From positions 1 to 48,282 of the forward strand of contig JAEYSE010000123.1 in the NCBI GenBank assembly GCA_023435025.1: 48,282 nucleotides of DNA, written 5' to 3'. The position numbers and the translations under genes are program-made. The notes beneath the pieces are model-generated. The model saw only the letters and a program-made list of their open reading frames with translations. It was not told the origin of the DNA and did no database searches. Shown here piece by piece: positions 32,655-41,154 of the stretch (position 1 is the first letter of the stretch; every line of letters starts with the position of its first letter). The DNA is from Bacillota bacterium (lineage in GTDB: Bacteria; Bacillota; Clostridia; Christensenellales; CAG-138).

Positions 32655-33842
32655 GTGCAGCATATACTCGTTAAAATACTGATCAGTATCGTTTGTGCAG
32701 TCTTTCTGGCCGCTGTTGGTTTTTTTGTGGCAATTGTAGTTGCTTTTTCCGGGGGCAATCTGTTCTATTCGCCATTGGTAATGGTTTGCACCGGAATCCT
32801 GATTGTCTTCGTGATTTTAAAGGTGTTTCAGTTCGTTAAACCAAGGCTCTATAAAATCCTGTTTCTTTCGTTTTTAGGGCTTTGCGTATTGTCTATCGGC
32901 GTGTATGAAGCCGGGAATGCGTACCGCAACAGCTTTGCCCAAGTGAATGACCAGGGCGTTGATCTTGAGCTATATAAGCCCTTTGCTGAAAACACCAAAG
33001 CGGTAAAGCTGACGGAAGACTCGACTTTAAAACTGGAGAGTAACCTTCCGCGTCTGGATGGGGCAACGGCTTTGTACCCCCTGTACGCCGCTTTCGCCCA
33101 GGCAGTTTATCCCGCCGGGGAGTATGATATCTATGCAATGAAAGACAGTTCATCGAGCTTGGGTGAGGTCGTATGTACCACCACGCCGGACGCATACGCA
33201 AGGCTCATAAACGGCGAAACGGACATTATTTTCGTCGCCCGCCCGTCACAGCAGCAGTTGGAGGAAGCAAAAAGCAAAGGCCTTACATTAAAGCTGACGC
33301 CGATTGGAAAAGAGGCTTTCGTGTTTTTTGTAAATTCCCGCAACACGGTAAGCGGTCTTAGCACCGCTCAGATTCAGGATATCTATGCCGGGAAGATTAC
33401 CAACTGGGGTGAGGTCGGCGGGAAAAATGCTGCAATTCGGGCTTTTCAGCGCCCGGAAAACAGCGGTAGCCAGACAATGCTCCAAAAGCTGATGGAAGGA
33501 AAAGAGCTGATGACGCCGCCCAAGGAAGACGTCGCATCCGGTATGGGCGATATTATCAATCAGACTGCGAGTTACCGGAACTATCAGAATGCTATCGGGT
33601 ATTCGTTTCTTTTCTTTGCTACGGAAATGATACAAAACAACGAGATAAAGCTGCTTGAAGTGGATGGCGTAAAGCCTGAGAAAAGCACCATAGCCAGTGG
33701 AGAATACCCGCTTTCGGCCGAGCTTTATGCCGTTACCGCAGGCAGCGACAACCCCAATGTTGAGCTGTTCATTGAGTGGATCCTGTCCCCGCAAGGGCAA
33801 TATTTGGTAGAAAAGACAGGGTATACTTCCATAAATAAATAA
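32655..33842 (+). CDS. Membrane-anchored PstS-like substrate-binding protein
   Basis: The 395-residue protein starts with three hydrophobic segments (about residues 5-32, 39-58 and 66-84) and then a type 2 periplasmic-binding domain (PBP_like_2, PstS-related): NLPRLDGATALYPLYAAF, IFVARPS, AFVFFVNSRNTVSGLSTAQIQDIYAGKITNW, EN-SGSQTML. The phosphate-loop serines are recognisable. PstS normally is a free or lipidated protein beside PstCAB; none is in this window, so it may act as a sensor or an orphan phosphate-binding protein. GTG 32655 follows GGAGG. The ligand is not certain. Confidence 0.75.
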   Translation: MQHILVKILISIVCAVFLAAVGFFVAIVVAFSGGNLFYSPLVMVCTGILIVFVILKVFQFVKPRLYKILFLSFLGLCVLSIGVYEAGNAYRNSFAQVNDQGVDLELYKPFAENTKAVKLTEDSTLKLESNLPRLDGATALYPLYAAFAQAVYPAGEYDIYAMKDSSSSLGEVVCTTTPDAYARLINGETDIIFVARPSQQQLEEAKSKGLTLKLTPIGKEAFVFFVNSRNTVSGLSTAQIQDIYAGKITNWGEVGGKNAAIRAFQRPENSGSQTMLQKLMEGKELMTPPKEDVASGMGDIINQTASYRNYQNAIGYSFLFFATEMIQNNEIKLLEVDGVKPEKSTIASGEYPLSAELYAVTAGSDNPNVELFIEWILSPQGQYLVEKTGYTSINK

Positions 33843-33947
33843 CCCTCTATTGAATTTGTGGGAAGCAGAGTGGAATATATACTGGGGCAATCACAATGTG
33901 TGCCACAGCGGAATAAGTTCTCAATATCCTTCTTACGGGAGGACGGA

Positions 33948-34613
33948 ATGGAAAGAATGAATGGGCAAGACACACTATTGCAGCCCGGCGACACAGGCCT
34001 CAAAGTAATTAGCATACGCGAAGAGCTGCTGCAAATAAATGGCCTGGAAGCCGTTTATCATGGCTGCGACCAGACTTGGTATAAAACCGTATGGCAGCGG
34101 ATGTCCGGTTGCGGCCCTACCACCGCTTCAAGCCTGTTCCTTTACCATCGGCGTTCGAAAAAGCATATGCCTCAACCGGAGAAGGCCGAATGCCTCAGGC
34201 TGATGGAAGAATTTTGGGGATACATCACGCCGACAGCGCGCGGCGTACATACGACAAAAGAGTTCTGCGAAGGCGCCGAGCGTTTCGCAAAGGCGCATTC
34301 GCTACGGGTGGACACGGCGACGCTTGACGTTCCCAAGGAACCGGATATCCGCCCTACACGGGATACAGTGCTTCGTTTTTTGGAGGAAGCGCTTCAAAAC
34401 GATCTGCCCGTTGCGTTTCTGAACCACAACAATGGTGCGGAAAAGCGGCTGGATTCCCACCATTGGGTGGCAATCGTTGCGCTTTCCTATGTTCCGGACG
34501 GTGAAACGGAGATCACGTTTGTAGATGAGTCGATCATTAAGCGCATCGATATCGCAAGCTGGCTCCGCACCACAACGGGCGGCGGCGGTTTTGCCACTCT
34601 TCGCTTCTTTTAA
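33948..34613 (+). CDS. C39-like cysteine peptidase-fold protein
   Basis: The 221-residue protein has no signal peptide and a papain-like layout: Cys in SGCGPTTASS (C55), His in LDSHHWVAIVAL (H171/H172) and Asp in TFVDES (D193). This arrangement matches peptidase C39-like domains (double-glycine peptidase relatives), where Cys and His are the catalytic pair. ATG 33948 lies 5 bases after GGGAGG; the earlier in-frame start has no site. The gene ends by overlapping the convergent ferritin-like gene by 4 bases. It has no recognisable peptide or ABC partner nearby, and the substrate is unknown. Confidence 0.65.
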   Translation: MERMNGQDTLLQPGDTGLKVISIREELLQINGLEAVYHGCDQTWYKTVWQRMSGCGPTTASSLFLYHRRSKKHMPQPEKAECLRLMEEFWGYITPTARGVHTTKEFCEGAERFAKAHSLRVDTATLDVPKEPDIRPTRDTVLRFLEEALQNDLPVAFLNHNNGAEKRLDSHHWVAIVALSYVPDGETEITFVDESIIKRIDIASWLRTTTGGGGFATLRFF

Positions 34614-35476
34614 ATGTCGATGCCCAGCACGTTTTTCACGATAAGGCCTACGCCGAAGGATATGGCCGCAACGCCCAGACTGATTGCCGCCATGGCTAGA
34701 AAGCTTCGCCTGAAAGGCCGGTCCCGCACGACAGAGGTATAATAGTTGAACCCAGCGATGATGGCGAGCGCGATAAATAGCGTAACCCCCAGTGCCCAGA
34801 AATAGCTCTCTGACGGGAATAGCAGGTAGGGGATGATGAGCAGCGCCACCGTGATAAGATATGCAATACCCGTATACGCTGAAGATTTTGCAGGGTTTTT
34901 GTCCCCGGCTTCCCGGGAGGATAAATAGCCGGAAGCCGTCATGGAGAGCGTGGCGGAAACGCCCGTAATAAGCCCCGCCATAGCGATCAAGCTCGTATTC
35001 TGCATGGCAAGCGTGTAACCTGCCAATGCGCCGGTCAGTTCCACCAGCGCATCGTTCATGCCCAGCACCATATCTCCTACATAATGCAAACGTTCTTCAT
35101 CCAGCATTTCTAAAAGCCGGTCCTCATGCGCTTCCTCATCGGCCAGGATTGCTGCAAGCTCCGGTATACTGTCGAGCTCTTTCCGGTAGAACTCAGCGTC
35201 TTTATCCTCGCCCCGCTCCAGATACTTGATGATGAAGGTATAGCCCAGCACGCGCGCCAAAAACCCAAGCGCGTTTACAAAAAAGCGGCGGGGTTTGAGC
35301 GTCTTGCCGGAATACTTTGCAAAAGTAGTGGCATGCCTGTATTCATCCCGGGAGATCGCAAGAAGCGTTTCGCGTTCCTCCGGCGTTTTCGCCATTTTTG
35401 CAATCCGGGCATATAGCGCCGCCCCGTCCAGCTCATGCTGCTGGAGCTCTTCAAACATCCGATGCGCCTGTTCCAT
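34610..35476 (-). CDS. Ferritin-like domain fused to VIT1/CCC1 iron/manganese transporter (MbfA-like)
   Basis: The 288-residue protein combines an N-terminal ferritin-like/rubrerythrin-type four-helix domain (about 1-135; EEL-HELDGAALYARIAKMA, SRDEYRHATTF, and DEEAHEDRLLEM supply Glu/His iron ligands) with a C-terminal VIT1/CCC1 membrane domain of about five helices (about 140-288). The best-known relative is MbfA, an iron exporter that protects against iron and peroxide stress. Transcribed leftward, start at 35476 behind AAGGGGGAAC on the minus strand. It converges with the C39-like gene. Confidence 0.85.
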   Translation of the reverse strand: MEQAHRMFEELQQHELDGAALYARIAKMAKTPEERETLLAISRDEYRHATTFAKYSGKTLKPRRFFVNALGFLARVLGYTFIIKYLERGEDKDAEFYRKELDSIPELAAILADEEAHEDRLLEMLDEERLHYVGDMVLGMNDALVELTGALAGYTLAMQNTSLIAMAGLITGVSATLSMTASGYLSSREAGDKNPAKSSAYTGIAYLITVALLIIPYLLFPSESYFWALGVTLFIALAIIAGFNYYTSVVRDRPFRRSFLAMAAISLGVAAISFGVGLIVKNVLGIDI

Positions 35477-35543
35477 GTCCGTTCCCCCTTGTTTGAATCT
35501 ATGGGTATCATTCTAGTACGCGCGACTCCTGCGCACAATAGAC

Positions 35544-36647
35544 CTATTGGACAGGATAATGGGGCGTATTGACAAGCGGCGTCATATCTTCCGGCAAAGT
35601 CCAGTTCTCTTTCAATAGAGAATGATCATCAAATGCATCGTGAAGTTTTGCCACCACGGTAACCCCCCACATGGAATGAGAACGCTTTACCACCAGATGC
35701 ATAAAGTCCGGTATAATGCCAGCGCGTCCTTCCTCCGCGCCGGGCAGGCCCGAATCGTCCCCATCCAGCACCACGTAATAGAGTCCGTCTCCAATATAGC
35801 GGCAACCCGACACCAGCAAATCATGAAAGATGTAGTCAGAAAGTCCAACCTCAAACATGCCGTCATTGAATTTAACGTTCCCGTCGTCATAGTCATCGTA
35901 GAAAGGGAAGAGTTCCACACCGAACATATCCCTGGTGAAGCGCTTGACATGCTCTTGGGTAAGTACATATCCACCATTTTCCGGTATATCGGAAGGCTGA
36001 TAATAATCCGGCGTGAATTTGTCCCATCCGTCTCGCCCGTACATGGGAATCCACATATCGGTCGAATACCATAGAAACATGGGGCTGAACAGGTCCTCCA
36101 AGGGGAGCGTACTGGGATAAAAGAAGCAATCCACAGGATGCATTAAATATGCCACCGCCGCAATATCCCTTGTTTCCGCATCCGTCAAAGGCTCCTGCGG
36201 GATATTTGTGGTATCGGTCACGATTTCCCACCATAACTCATTCAGCTCCTGCTTAAAAGCGACGCCGGACGGGTTGGTCAATCTGATCAGCTCTTCCAGC
36301 GTATCGAGGGCTTGTTGCTTGTGGCCCTGCTCCCGGCACTGTGCAATGGATGCAATCAGGTCTAGTTGTTCTTCCGAATAGGCCATGGCGGGGAAGCCGT
36401 TGTTTTGACCAGGGCCGGGAGATGGAGAAGCAGATACGCCGTTGTCTGTGGTGGAGTCCGGGGATACAGGGACAGGTGAGTTGCTGATCTGAGCGGGAAC
36501 GGGAGGTGGAGCACTTGGTACATCTCCAGCCTTGTCCCGCACGGGGGATACCGCGGATGTACCGCGCTCCTGGCAGGATACCATACCCAATATAAGCAAT
36601 GTGATTAAAACCGTGAGACAAACTTTGTGAAGCTTCATGCGTTTCAT
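35544..36647 (-). CDS. Lipoprotein of unknown function
   Basis: The 367-residue protein has a signal peptide with lipobox GMVSC (C25), a Ser/Pro-rich linker to about residue 90, then a globular domain I do not recognise. The domain is rich in Trp, Tyr and Asp, with a DFMHLVVKRSHSMWGVTVVAKL ending near residue 340. The start at 36647 is chosen because GGAGG lies 8 bases ahead on the minus strand; starts further upstream lack it. It is separated from the ferritin-like gene by 67 bases and may be co-transcribed with it (inference). Confidence 0.7.
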   Translation of the reverse strand: MKRMKLHKVCLTVLITLLILGMVSCQERGTSAVSPVRDKAGDVPSAPPPVPAQISNSPVPVSPDSTTDNGVSASPSPGPGQNNGFPAMAYSEEQLDLIASIAQCREQGHKQQALDTLEELIRLTNPSGVAFKQELNELWWEIVTDTTNIPQEPLTDAETRDIAAVAYLMHPVDCFFYPSTLPLEDLFSPMFLWYSTDMWIPMYGRDGWDKFTPDYYQPSDIPENGGYVLTQEHVKRFTRDMFGVELFPFYDDYDDGNVKFNDGMFEVGLSDYIFHDLLVSGCRYIGDGLYYVVLDGDDSGLPGAEEGRAGIIPDFMHLVVKRSHSMWGVTVVAKLHDAFDDHSLLKENWTLPEDMTPLVNTPHYPVQ

Positions 36648-36794
36648 ATGGCGGACCTCCACATACAAACTCAGGCGCTATATAATGCAAAAACATGGTA
36701 TATCTTCCATGTATATGGTACTATTTTAGCGGGCAAAAAGCAAAGGGAATGCTCCCTGTTAACACAACGAGACGCCCGAAAGAAAGAGGCGAAT

Positions 36795-37627
36795 ATGGAA
36801 TGCAAGCTCAAGAACCTGACCATGTACTATGAAGAATACGGGGAGGGAACGCCCATCCTTATGCTGCACGGGTATTACCCCGACCATCGATTGATGACGG
36901 GGTGCATGGAGCCTGTTTTTAAGAAACATCCTGGCTACCGCCGCATTTATGTTGACCTCCCCGGCATGGGCAGAACAGAGGCGTCAAAAAGCGTTTATAA
37001 CTCGGATACCATGCTCGATACGGTGCTCGAGTTATTGAACACGCTATTCCGGAAGGGAATTTCTTACTTGCGGGTGAGTCTTACGGAGGTTATCTTGTGC
37101 GCGGTATTGTGGCGCGTTTGAAAGCTAGGGTAGACGGCGCGTTGTTCCTCTGCCCCATGATCATTGCCGATCATGAAAAACGCGAGCTTCCCGCCCATGT
37201 CGTCCTCTCCCGGGATGAAGCGTTTCTCGCTTCCGTGAAGGATGAAAGCGATGAAGGTTTTTTTGAAATGGCCGTGGTACAGGATGAAAGTACGTGGAAC
37301 CGCTATAGGGCGGAGATTTTGCCGGGAATACGCCTTGTAAACGCAGAGTATCTCGAGCGCATACGCCGGACGGGGTATGGGTTCTTTTTTGATTTGGATA
37401 CGGAAGAAGCCGTATTCAGTAAGCCCACGCTCTTTCTGACCGCCCGGCAGGACGCCTCTACCGGCTATCGGGATGCGTACAAGATTCTCGAGCGTTACCC
37501 CCGCGCCACGTTTGCCGCACTGGACCGGGCAGGGCATAACCTCCAGATCGAGCAGCCTGCGCTCTTTGAGGCGCTGACTGAGGAGTGGCTGCGCCGGGTA
37601 GAGGAAGCGAAGCGTGCAAGGATGTAA
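36795..37627 (+). pseudogene. Alpha/beta hydrolase gene interrupted by a frameshift
   Basis: The first frame from ATG 36795 (AAAGAGGCG ahead) encodes the N-terminal hydrolase strands, LMLHGYYPDHR with the oxyanion region and DLPGMGRTE. Near base 37046 the homology jumps to the next frame, where the nucleophile elbow GESYGG (Ser at 37079-37081), the acid FLTARQDAS and the histidine RAGHNLQIEQ continue to the stop at 37627. All three catalytic residues are intact across the two frames, and one missing base near 37040-37046 would restore about 277 codons. It is either a recent pseudogene or a sequencing error. Confidence 0.8.
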
Positions 37628-37633
37628 AACACT

Positions 37634-37838
37634 TAAACAAAAAGCCGCCGGGGTTCCGGCGGCTTCAGACTGTCAAAAGGCCCCGTAGGGGTTTTGGGGG
37701 CCGCAGCCCACAGAGGCTTCCAACCGCCGCCAACGACAGGCGCGGTGGCGGCGGAAGGCTTTGCAGCGCAAGGCGTTCCTTGCAGGAACAACCGCCCGTG
37801 CAATAGGCACAGGTTGTTCCAATAATCCTCGAAAAAGT
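37634..37838 (+). repeat. Structured intergenic repeat, copy A
   Basis: A stretch of conserved blocks in the same order as copy B at 41155-41349: AAACAAAAAG, a hairpin with different sequence (37642-37651 with 37656-37665), TTCAGACTGTCA, GAGGCTTCCAAC (37713), a stem CCGCCGCCA/TGGCGGCGG (37724-37732 with 37746-37754), TTCCTTGCAGGAACA (37776), and a stem GGAACAACC/GGTTGTTCC (37785-37793 with 37812-37820) enclosing AGGCACAG. It ends with CCTCGAA. It lies between the convergent hydrolase and cbiM genes, so it is transcribed as the hydrolase 3' region. No open frame is credible. An RNA function is inferred from the paired-stem compensation. Confidence 0.7.
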
Positions 37839-37860
37839 GCCGGGTGAGGCACTTTTTCGA
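37829..37860. terminator. Bidirectional terminator, first of a pair
   Basis: A 13-bp stem (37829-37841 with 37848-37860) with an A-run on the left and a T-run on the right, so it can end transcription from either side: the hydrolase on the plus strand and cbiM on the minus strand. Confidence 0.8.
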
Positions 37861-37861
37861 A

Positions 37862-37889
37862 AAAAGCCGCCGGGATTCCGGCGGCTTTT
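37862..37889. terminator. Bidirectional terminator, second of a pair
   Basis: A 12-bp stem AAAAGCCGCCGG (37862-37873) with its complement (37878-37889). The same stem arms occur in the hairpin at 37642-37665. It lies 16 bases from the cbiM stop and would end that gene on the minus strand. Confidence 0.85.
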
Positions 37890-37905
37890 ACATGCAGTAT
37901 TATGT

Positions 37906-38913
37906 TTATGCCGCGGTTTCGCGCCTTTTCTTTTTGCTTCTGGAAATCAAAAATCCCGTAAGCCCGGCAAGCGCGAATGTCAAAACGCCCCCCGCAATGC
38001 CCGCAACGGAAGTACCAGTGCCGCTGCCGTCCGCGTAATCATAGTCTGGCAAAAACGCAGTCTTTTCCTGTACCGCCGAAGCGCTGTCAAATACTTCACC
38101 CTTTGTTGCAAGCTCGGCAGTGCCCGCCACTTTTTCCATGGACCACTCCAGGCCGTCCGGGTAAGAGGAAGCAAACAGAGATAATACGCCCGCCGTAAGG
38201 AGCGCGACCACGCCCAAAGAGATCAGTACTTTCTTCATAGACACACCGCTTGGTATGCTGCTGCCCGCGCTGACGCTTTCAAACAGCTCCGGTCTCATCT
38301 GGTGCACAAAGCAGAGCACTGCTGCGGTGATAATCCCTTCCGCAATACCGATTGCAAGATGTATGGGCTGCATCAGCAGCAGGAAGGACTGGAACGGCAG
38401 CTCCGTAACACCGGAAGCGAGCGTTTGAAGCACCACGCCGAACGCGCCAAGCTGAAGCCCGATTACTACGGATGCGATAGAAGCGATGGTGATGCGTTTG
38501 TAGGTGAGGCCTTTTTTCACTAGCGGCTTAAAGACAAGCGGGTAAACAAGCAGGCAGGGCAATACGCCTATGTTGAATATGTTGCACCCCAGAGCGATCA
38601 GCCCGCCGTCCGCAAAAAACAGCGCTTGGATAATGAGCACGGCTGCAAGGGTCAGTAGCGCTGGAAACCCGCCGAGCATGGCGGCCAAGAGTATGCCGCC
38701 GCCGATGTGGCCGCTGGAGCCGGTTGCAGGAATGGTAAAGTTAATCATCTGCGCGGCAAACACAAATGCGCCCGCAACGCCCATGAGAGGAACCTTTTTT
38801 TCACACAGGTCATCCTGTTTGATTTTTGCAATAGAATATCCCACAGCCCCCAAACTGACTGCGGACATCGTAAGCCCTACCGCGGGCGAAAGCAGCGCGT
38901 CTGCCATATGCAT
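37906..38913 (-). CDS. cbiM: ECF-type cobalt/nickel transporter component, CbiM fused to PDGLE (CbiN-like) domain
   Basis: The 335-residue membrane protein is the metal-binding S component of an energy-coupling-factor importer. Starting at 38913 it begins MHMADALLSP, whose N-terminal Met-His-Met supplies metal ligands in CbiM/NikM and fixes the start; a longer frame would bury it. GGAGG precedes on the minus strand. About 210 residues of CbiM helices are followed by a PDGLE domain (YPDGLEWSMEK, near residue 255) and a final transmembrane anchor. No CbiQ or CbiO ATPase gene is in the window, so the energising module must be elsewhere. Cobalt versus nickel is not decided. Confidence 0.86.
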   Translation of the reverse strand: MHMADALLSPAVGLTMSAVSLGAVGYSIAKIKQDDLCEKKVPLMGVAGAFVFAAQMINFTIPATGSSGHIGGGILLAAMLGGFPALLTLAAVLIIQALFFADGGLIALGCNIFNIGVLPCLLVYPLVFKPLVKKGLTYKRITIASIASVVIGLQLGAFGVVLQTLASGVTELPFQSFLLLMQPIHLAIGIAEGIITAAVLCFVHQMRPELFESVSAGSSIPSGVSMKKVLISLGVVALLTAGVLSLFASSYPDGLEWSMEKVAGTAELATKGEVFDSASAVQEKTAFLPDYDYADGSGTGTSVAGIAGGVLTFALAGLTGFLISRSKKKRRETAA

Positions 38914-39115
38914 AGGGGGTACCTCCACAAAAAAAATAGACCACAAAGACACCGACGGTACTCCGCCTTCTGATGCCTTCGTGGCATTCATTCTTCTGTG
39001 CGATGCCGGTCAAGTTTGCATATCTTCATGATACGCTTGCAGCCTGTATTGTATCGAAGGCCGAGTGGATTTGCAATACGTACCCCGGGTACCGGATACT
39101 TGGCAAAAGTAGGGG

Positions 39116-39526
39116 TTACGCCTCCAAATTCTTAAGGAGTTCCACCGCGGCGTCAATCAGAACGGGCAGCGGTTCCGGCTTTAAGCCCGCAATGTAAAGG
39201 TTGCATTTATTGAGCGGAACGAGTATTTTCGCAGCACGGCTGTCACCTATGGCGCACGCGATTGAAGGAGAGATTTCCCCCAGCAGCGCGTTTGCGCTCA
39301 ATATTGCGACGGGGCCCATGATGACGTCCGCAGTTTTCACGTTATATGCGATTGCGTTGTCCCCGGAAGCGCCCATATCAGCACCAGCCTTCATCATGTT
39401 TGCCGTCGCAAACGCGTTTGTGCCCAGCGCTACGATTTCATGTTGCTTTCCGGTCAGTTCCCTTACGCTCTCCACAATTGCCCGGCCTATGCCGCCGCCC
39501 TGCCCGTCTATTACCGCTATTCGCAT
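39116..39526 (-). CDS. DUF3842 family protein
   Basis: The 136-residue protein starts at 39526 (GGGAGGAAC 5 bases ahead on the minus strand) with MRIAVIDGQGGGIGRAIVE, a Rossmann-like glycine motif. The DUF3842 family has no established function. It is oriented like cbiM, 202 bases upstream of it, with nothing convincing in the gap, so the pair may be co-regulated (inference). Confidence 0.8.
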   Translation of the reverse strand: MRIAVIDGQGGGIGRAIVESVRELTGKQHEIVALGTNAFATANMMKAGADMGASGDNAIAYNVKTADVIMGPVAILSANALLGEISPSIACAIGDSRAAKILVPLNKCNLYIAGLKPEPLPVLIDAAVELLKNLEA

Positions 39527-39802
39527 AGTTCCTCCCATTTTTGCAATTCCTGCTCTTTATATAGTATAGCAGAAATGAGACACATCCCGCCATTACTGTG
39601 GCCGTCAACAGGCGAGGTAAAAATCGGATGTATTGACTTTTTGGGGTTAGTGTAGTAACCTACTAAAAAAATATGGTCTGGTTCCGGTTGGCGGGCGCGT
39701 TGCCGTCCGTTTCAAGACTTGTAGCTTAAGGGTGGAGGCTTCTTTTGAAGCAATCCACTTTTTTTATTTGCATAAAAACTTTAAAAAGGAGGCGTTTTAT
39801 CT

Positions 39803-39946
39803 ATGACTATATCCGATGCTATACTTACCGCGCTCTTCTGTTTTGCCATGGTGTTCTTTATCCTTGTGTGCCTGTATCTCATGCTGAGGCTGTTTTCCGT
39901 GCTTTTTAAAAAGCGTGGCCAAAAAGAAAAACGGGAAGCACAGTAA
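39803..39946 (+). CDS. OadG-related small membrane subunit
   Basis: A 47-codon gene with a perfect AAAAAGGAGG site 9 bases ahead of ATG 39803. The product is one hydrophobic helix (about residues 5-33) then a basic tail, KKRGQKEKREAQ. Its size, layout and place 12 bases before the beta subunit of a Na+-pumping decarboxylase match the short OadG-related proteins, which help assemble the membrane complex. Too short for routine gene callers. Confidence 0.7.
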   Translation: MTISDAILTALFCFAMVFFILVCLYLMLRLFSVLFKKRGQKEKREAQ

Positions 39947-39958
39947 GGAGGAAACAGT

Positions 39959-41095
39959 ATGTTTGCGGAAACCATCTTAAAAATCTGGCAGGATTCCGGC
40001 TTTGCCGCGCTCACGCTCGGGCAGGGGATCATGCTCCTGGTCTCATTCTTCTTGATATTCCTGGCCATAGCGAAGAAGTTCGAGCCCTTGCTGCTGCTGC
40101 CCATCGCGTTCGGTATGATGCTTGCGAACCTGCCGCTTACCGGCCTTATGGCTGAGGCTGTGGGCGATGAATCGGGCGGGCTTCTATACTACCTGTACCT
40201 GGGCGTGAAGAAGGGCATCTATCCCTCCTTGATATTCCTTGGCATCGGCGCTATGACGGATTTTGGGCCCTTGATCGCCCGTCCCAGCAGCCTTTTCTTG
40301 GGTGCTGGCGCACAGCTTGGCATCATGGTGGCGTTCGTGCTGGCGATCGCGTTCGGGTTTGATCCGGAAGAAGCCGCTTCCATCGGCATCATCGGCGGCG
40401 CGGACGGACCGACGGCGATTTACCTGACCACTAAGCTTGCCACGCATCTTTTGCCTGCAATCGCCATCGCGGCGTATTCCTATATGGCGCTCATCCCAAT
40501 CATACAGCCGCCGTTCATGCGCCTGTTAACCACAAAAAAAGAGCGCGAAATCGTCATGACGCAGATGCGCGAGGTTTCCAAAGTGGAAAAGATCTGCTTT
40601 CCCATCGTGGTATCGGTGCTGTGCATTTTGCTGCTGCCTTCTGTAGCGCCGCTCATCGGTATGCTGATGCTTGGGAACCTGTTTAAAGAATCCGGCGTGG
40701 TGGAACGCCTTTCGAACACCGTGCAAAACGCGCTCATCAATATCGTAACCATATTCCTGGGCGTGACCGTGGGCGCTACCGCTCAGGCGGAAACATTCCT
40801 GCAGGCCGAGACTTTGGGTATCGTCGCTCTTGGCCTGGCAGCATTTATATTTAGCACGATAGGCGGGCTCCTTTTAGGAAAGCTGATGTGCTGGCTGACC
40901 AAGGGGAAGATCAATCCCTTGATCGGGTCCGCGGGTGTGTCTGCCGTGCCCATGGCGGCGCGCGTCTCACAGATTGAGGGGCAGAAGGCGAATCCGCTAA
41001 GCTATCTCCTCATGCACGCCATGGGACCGAATGTAGCGGGCGTTATCGGCTCCGCCGTCGCCGCGGGCATCCTGCTCTCGCTGTTCGGGAAATAA
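39959..41095 (+). CDS. oadB: Sodium-ion-translocating decarboxylase beta subunit
   Basis: The 378-residue membrane carboxybiotin decarboxylase subunit (OadB/MmdB/GcdB family) has the essential aspartate D149 in GGADGPTAIYLTTKLA and the C-terminal motif HAMGPNVAGVIGSAVAAG with conserved Asn/Ser. It decarboxylates carboxybiotin and pumps Na+ outward. AAGGAGG precedes ATG 39959. Neither a carboxyltransferase alpha subunit nor a biotin-carrier protein is seen in the window, so the substrate (oxaloacetate, methylmalonyl-CoA, malonate, glutaconyl-CoA) cannot be told and partners must be encoded elsewhere. Confidence 0.9.
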   Translation: MFAETILKIWQDSGFAALTLGQGIMLLVSFFLIFLAIAKKFEPLLLLPIAFGMMLANLPLTGLMAEAVGDESGGLLYYLYLGVKKGIYPSLIFLGIGAMTDFGPLIARPSSLFLGAGAQLGIMVAFVLAIAFGFDPEEAASIGIIGGADGPTAIYLTTKLATHLLPAIAIAAYSYMALIPIIQPPFMRLLTTKKEREIVMTQMREVSKVEKICFPIVVSVLCILLLPSVAPLIGMLMLGNLFKESGVVERLSNTVQNALINIVTIFLGVTVGATAQAETFLQAETLGIVALGLAAFIFSTIGGLLLGKLMCWLTKGKINPLIGSAGVSAVPMAARVSQIEGQKANPLSYLLMHAMGPNVAGVIGSAVAAGILLSLFGK

Positions 41096-41116
41096 CTGAA
41101 CAAAGGTACCATTGCG

Positions 41117-41146
41117 GGCGGCAGATTTCTGCCGCCTTTGTTTTTC
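41117..41146 (+). terminator. Terminator after oadB
   Basis: A 9-bp stem GGCGGCAGA (41117-41125) with TCTGCCGCC (41128-41136) and TTTGTTTTTC. A strong intrinsic terminator 22 bases after the stop; the structured repeat starts just beyond. Confidence 0.88.
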
Positions 41147-41154
41147 AAGCGCTC

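Noticed and set aside
38914..39115. Cobalamin or NiCo riboswitch upstream of cbiM
   Set aside because: No B12-box-like sequence and no NiCo-type structure is visible in the 202-base gap.
27219..39663. Shared 11-mer TAGTAACCTAC at 27219-27229 and 39653-39663, both in upstream regions
   Set aside because: An 11-base match is expected by chance many times in 48 kb and the flanks differ.
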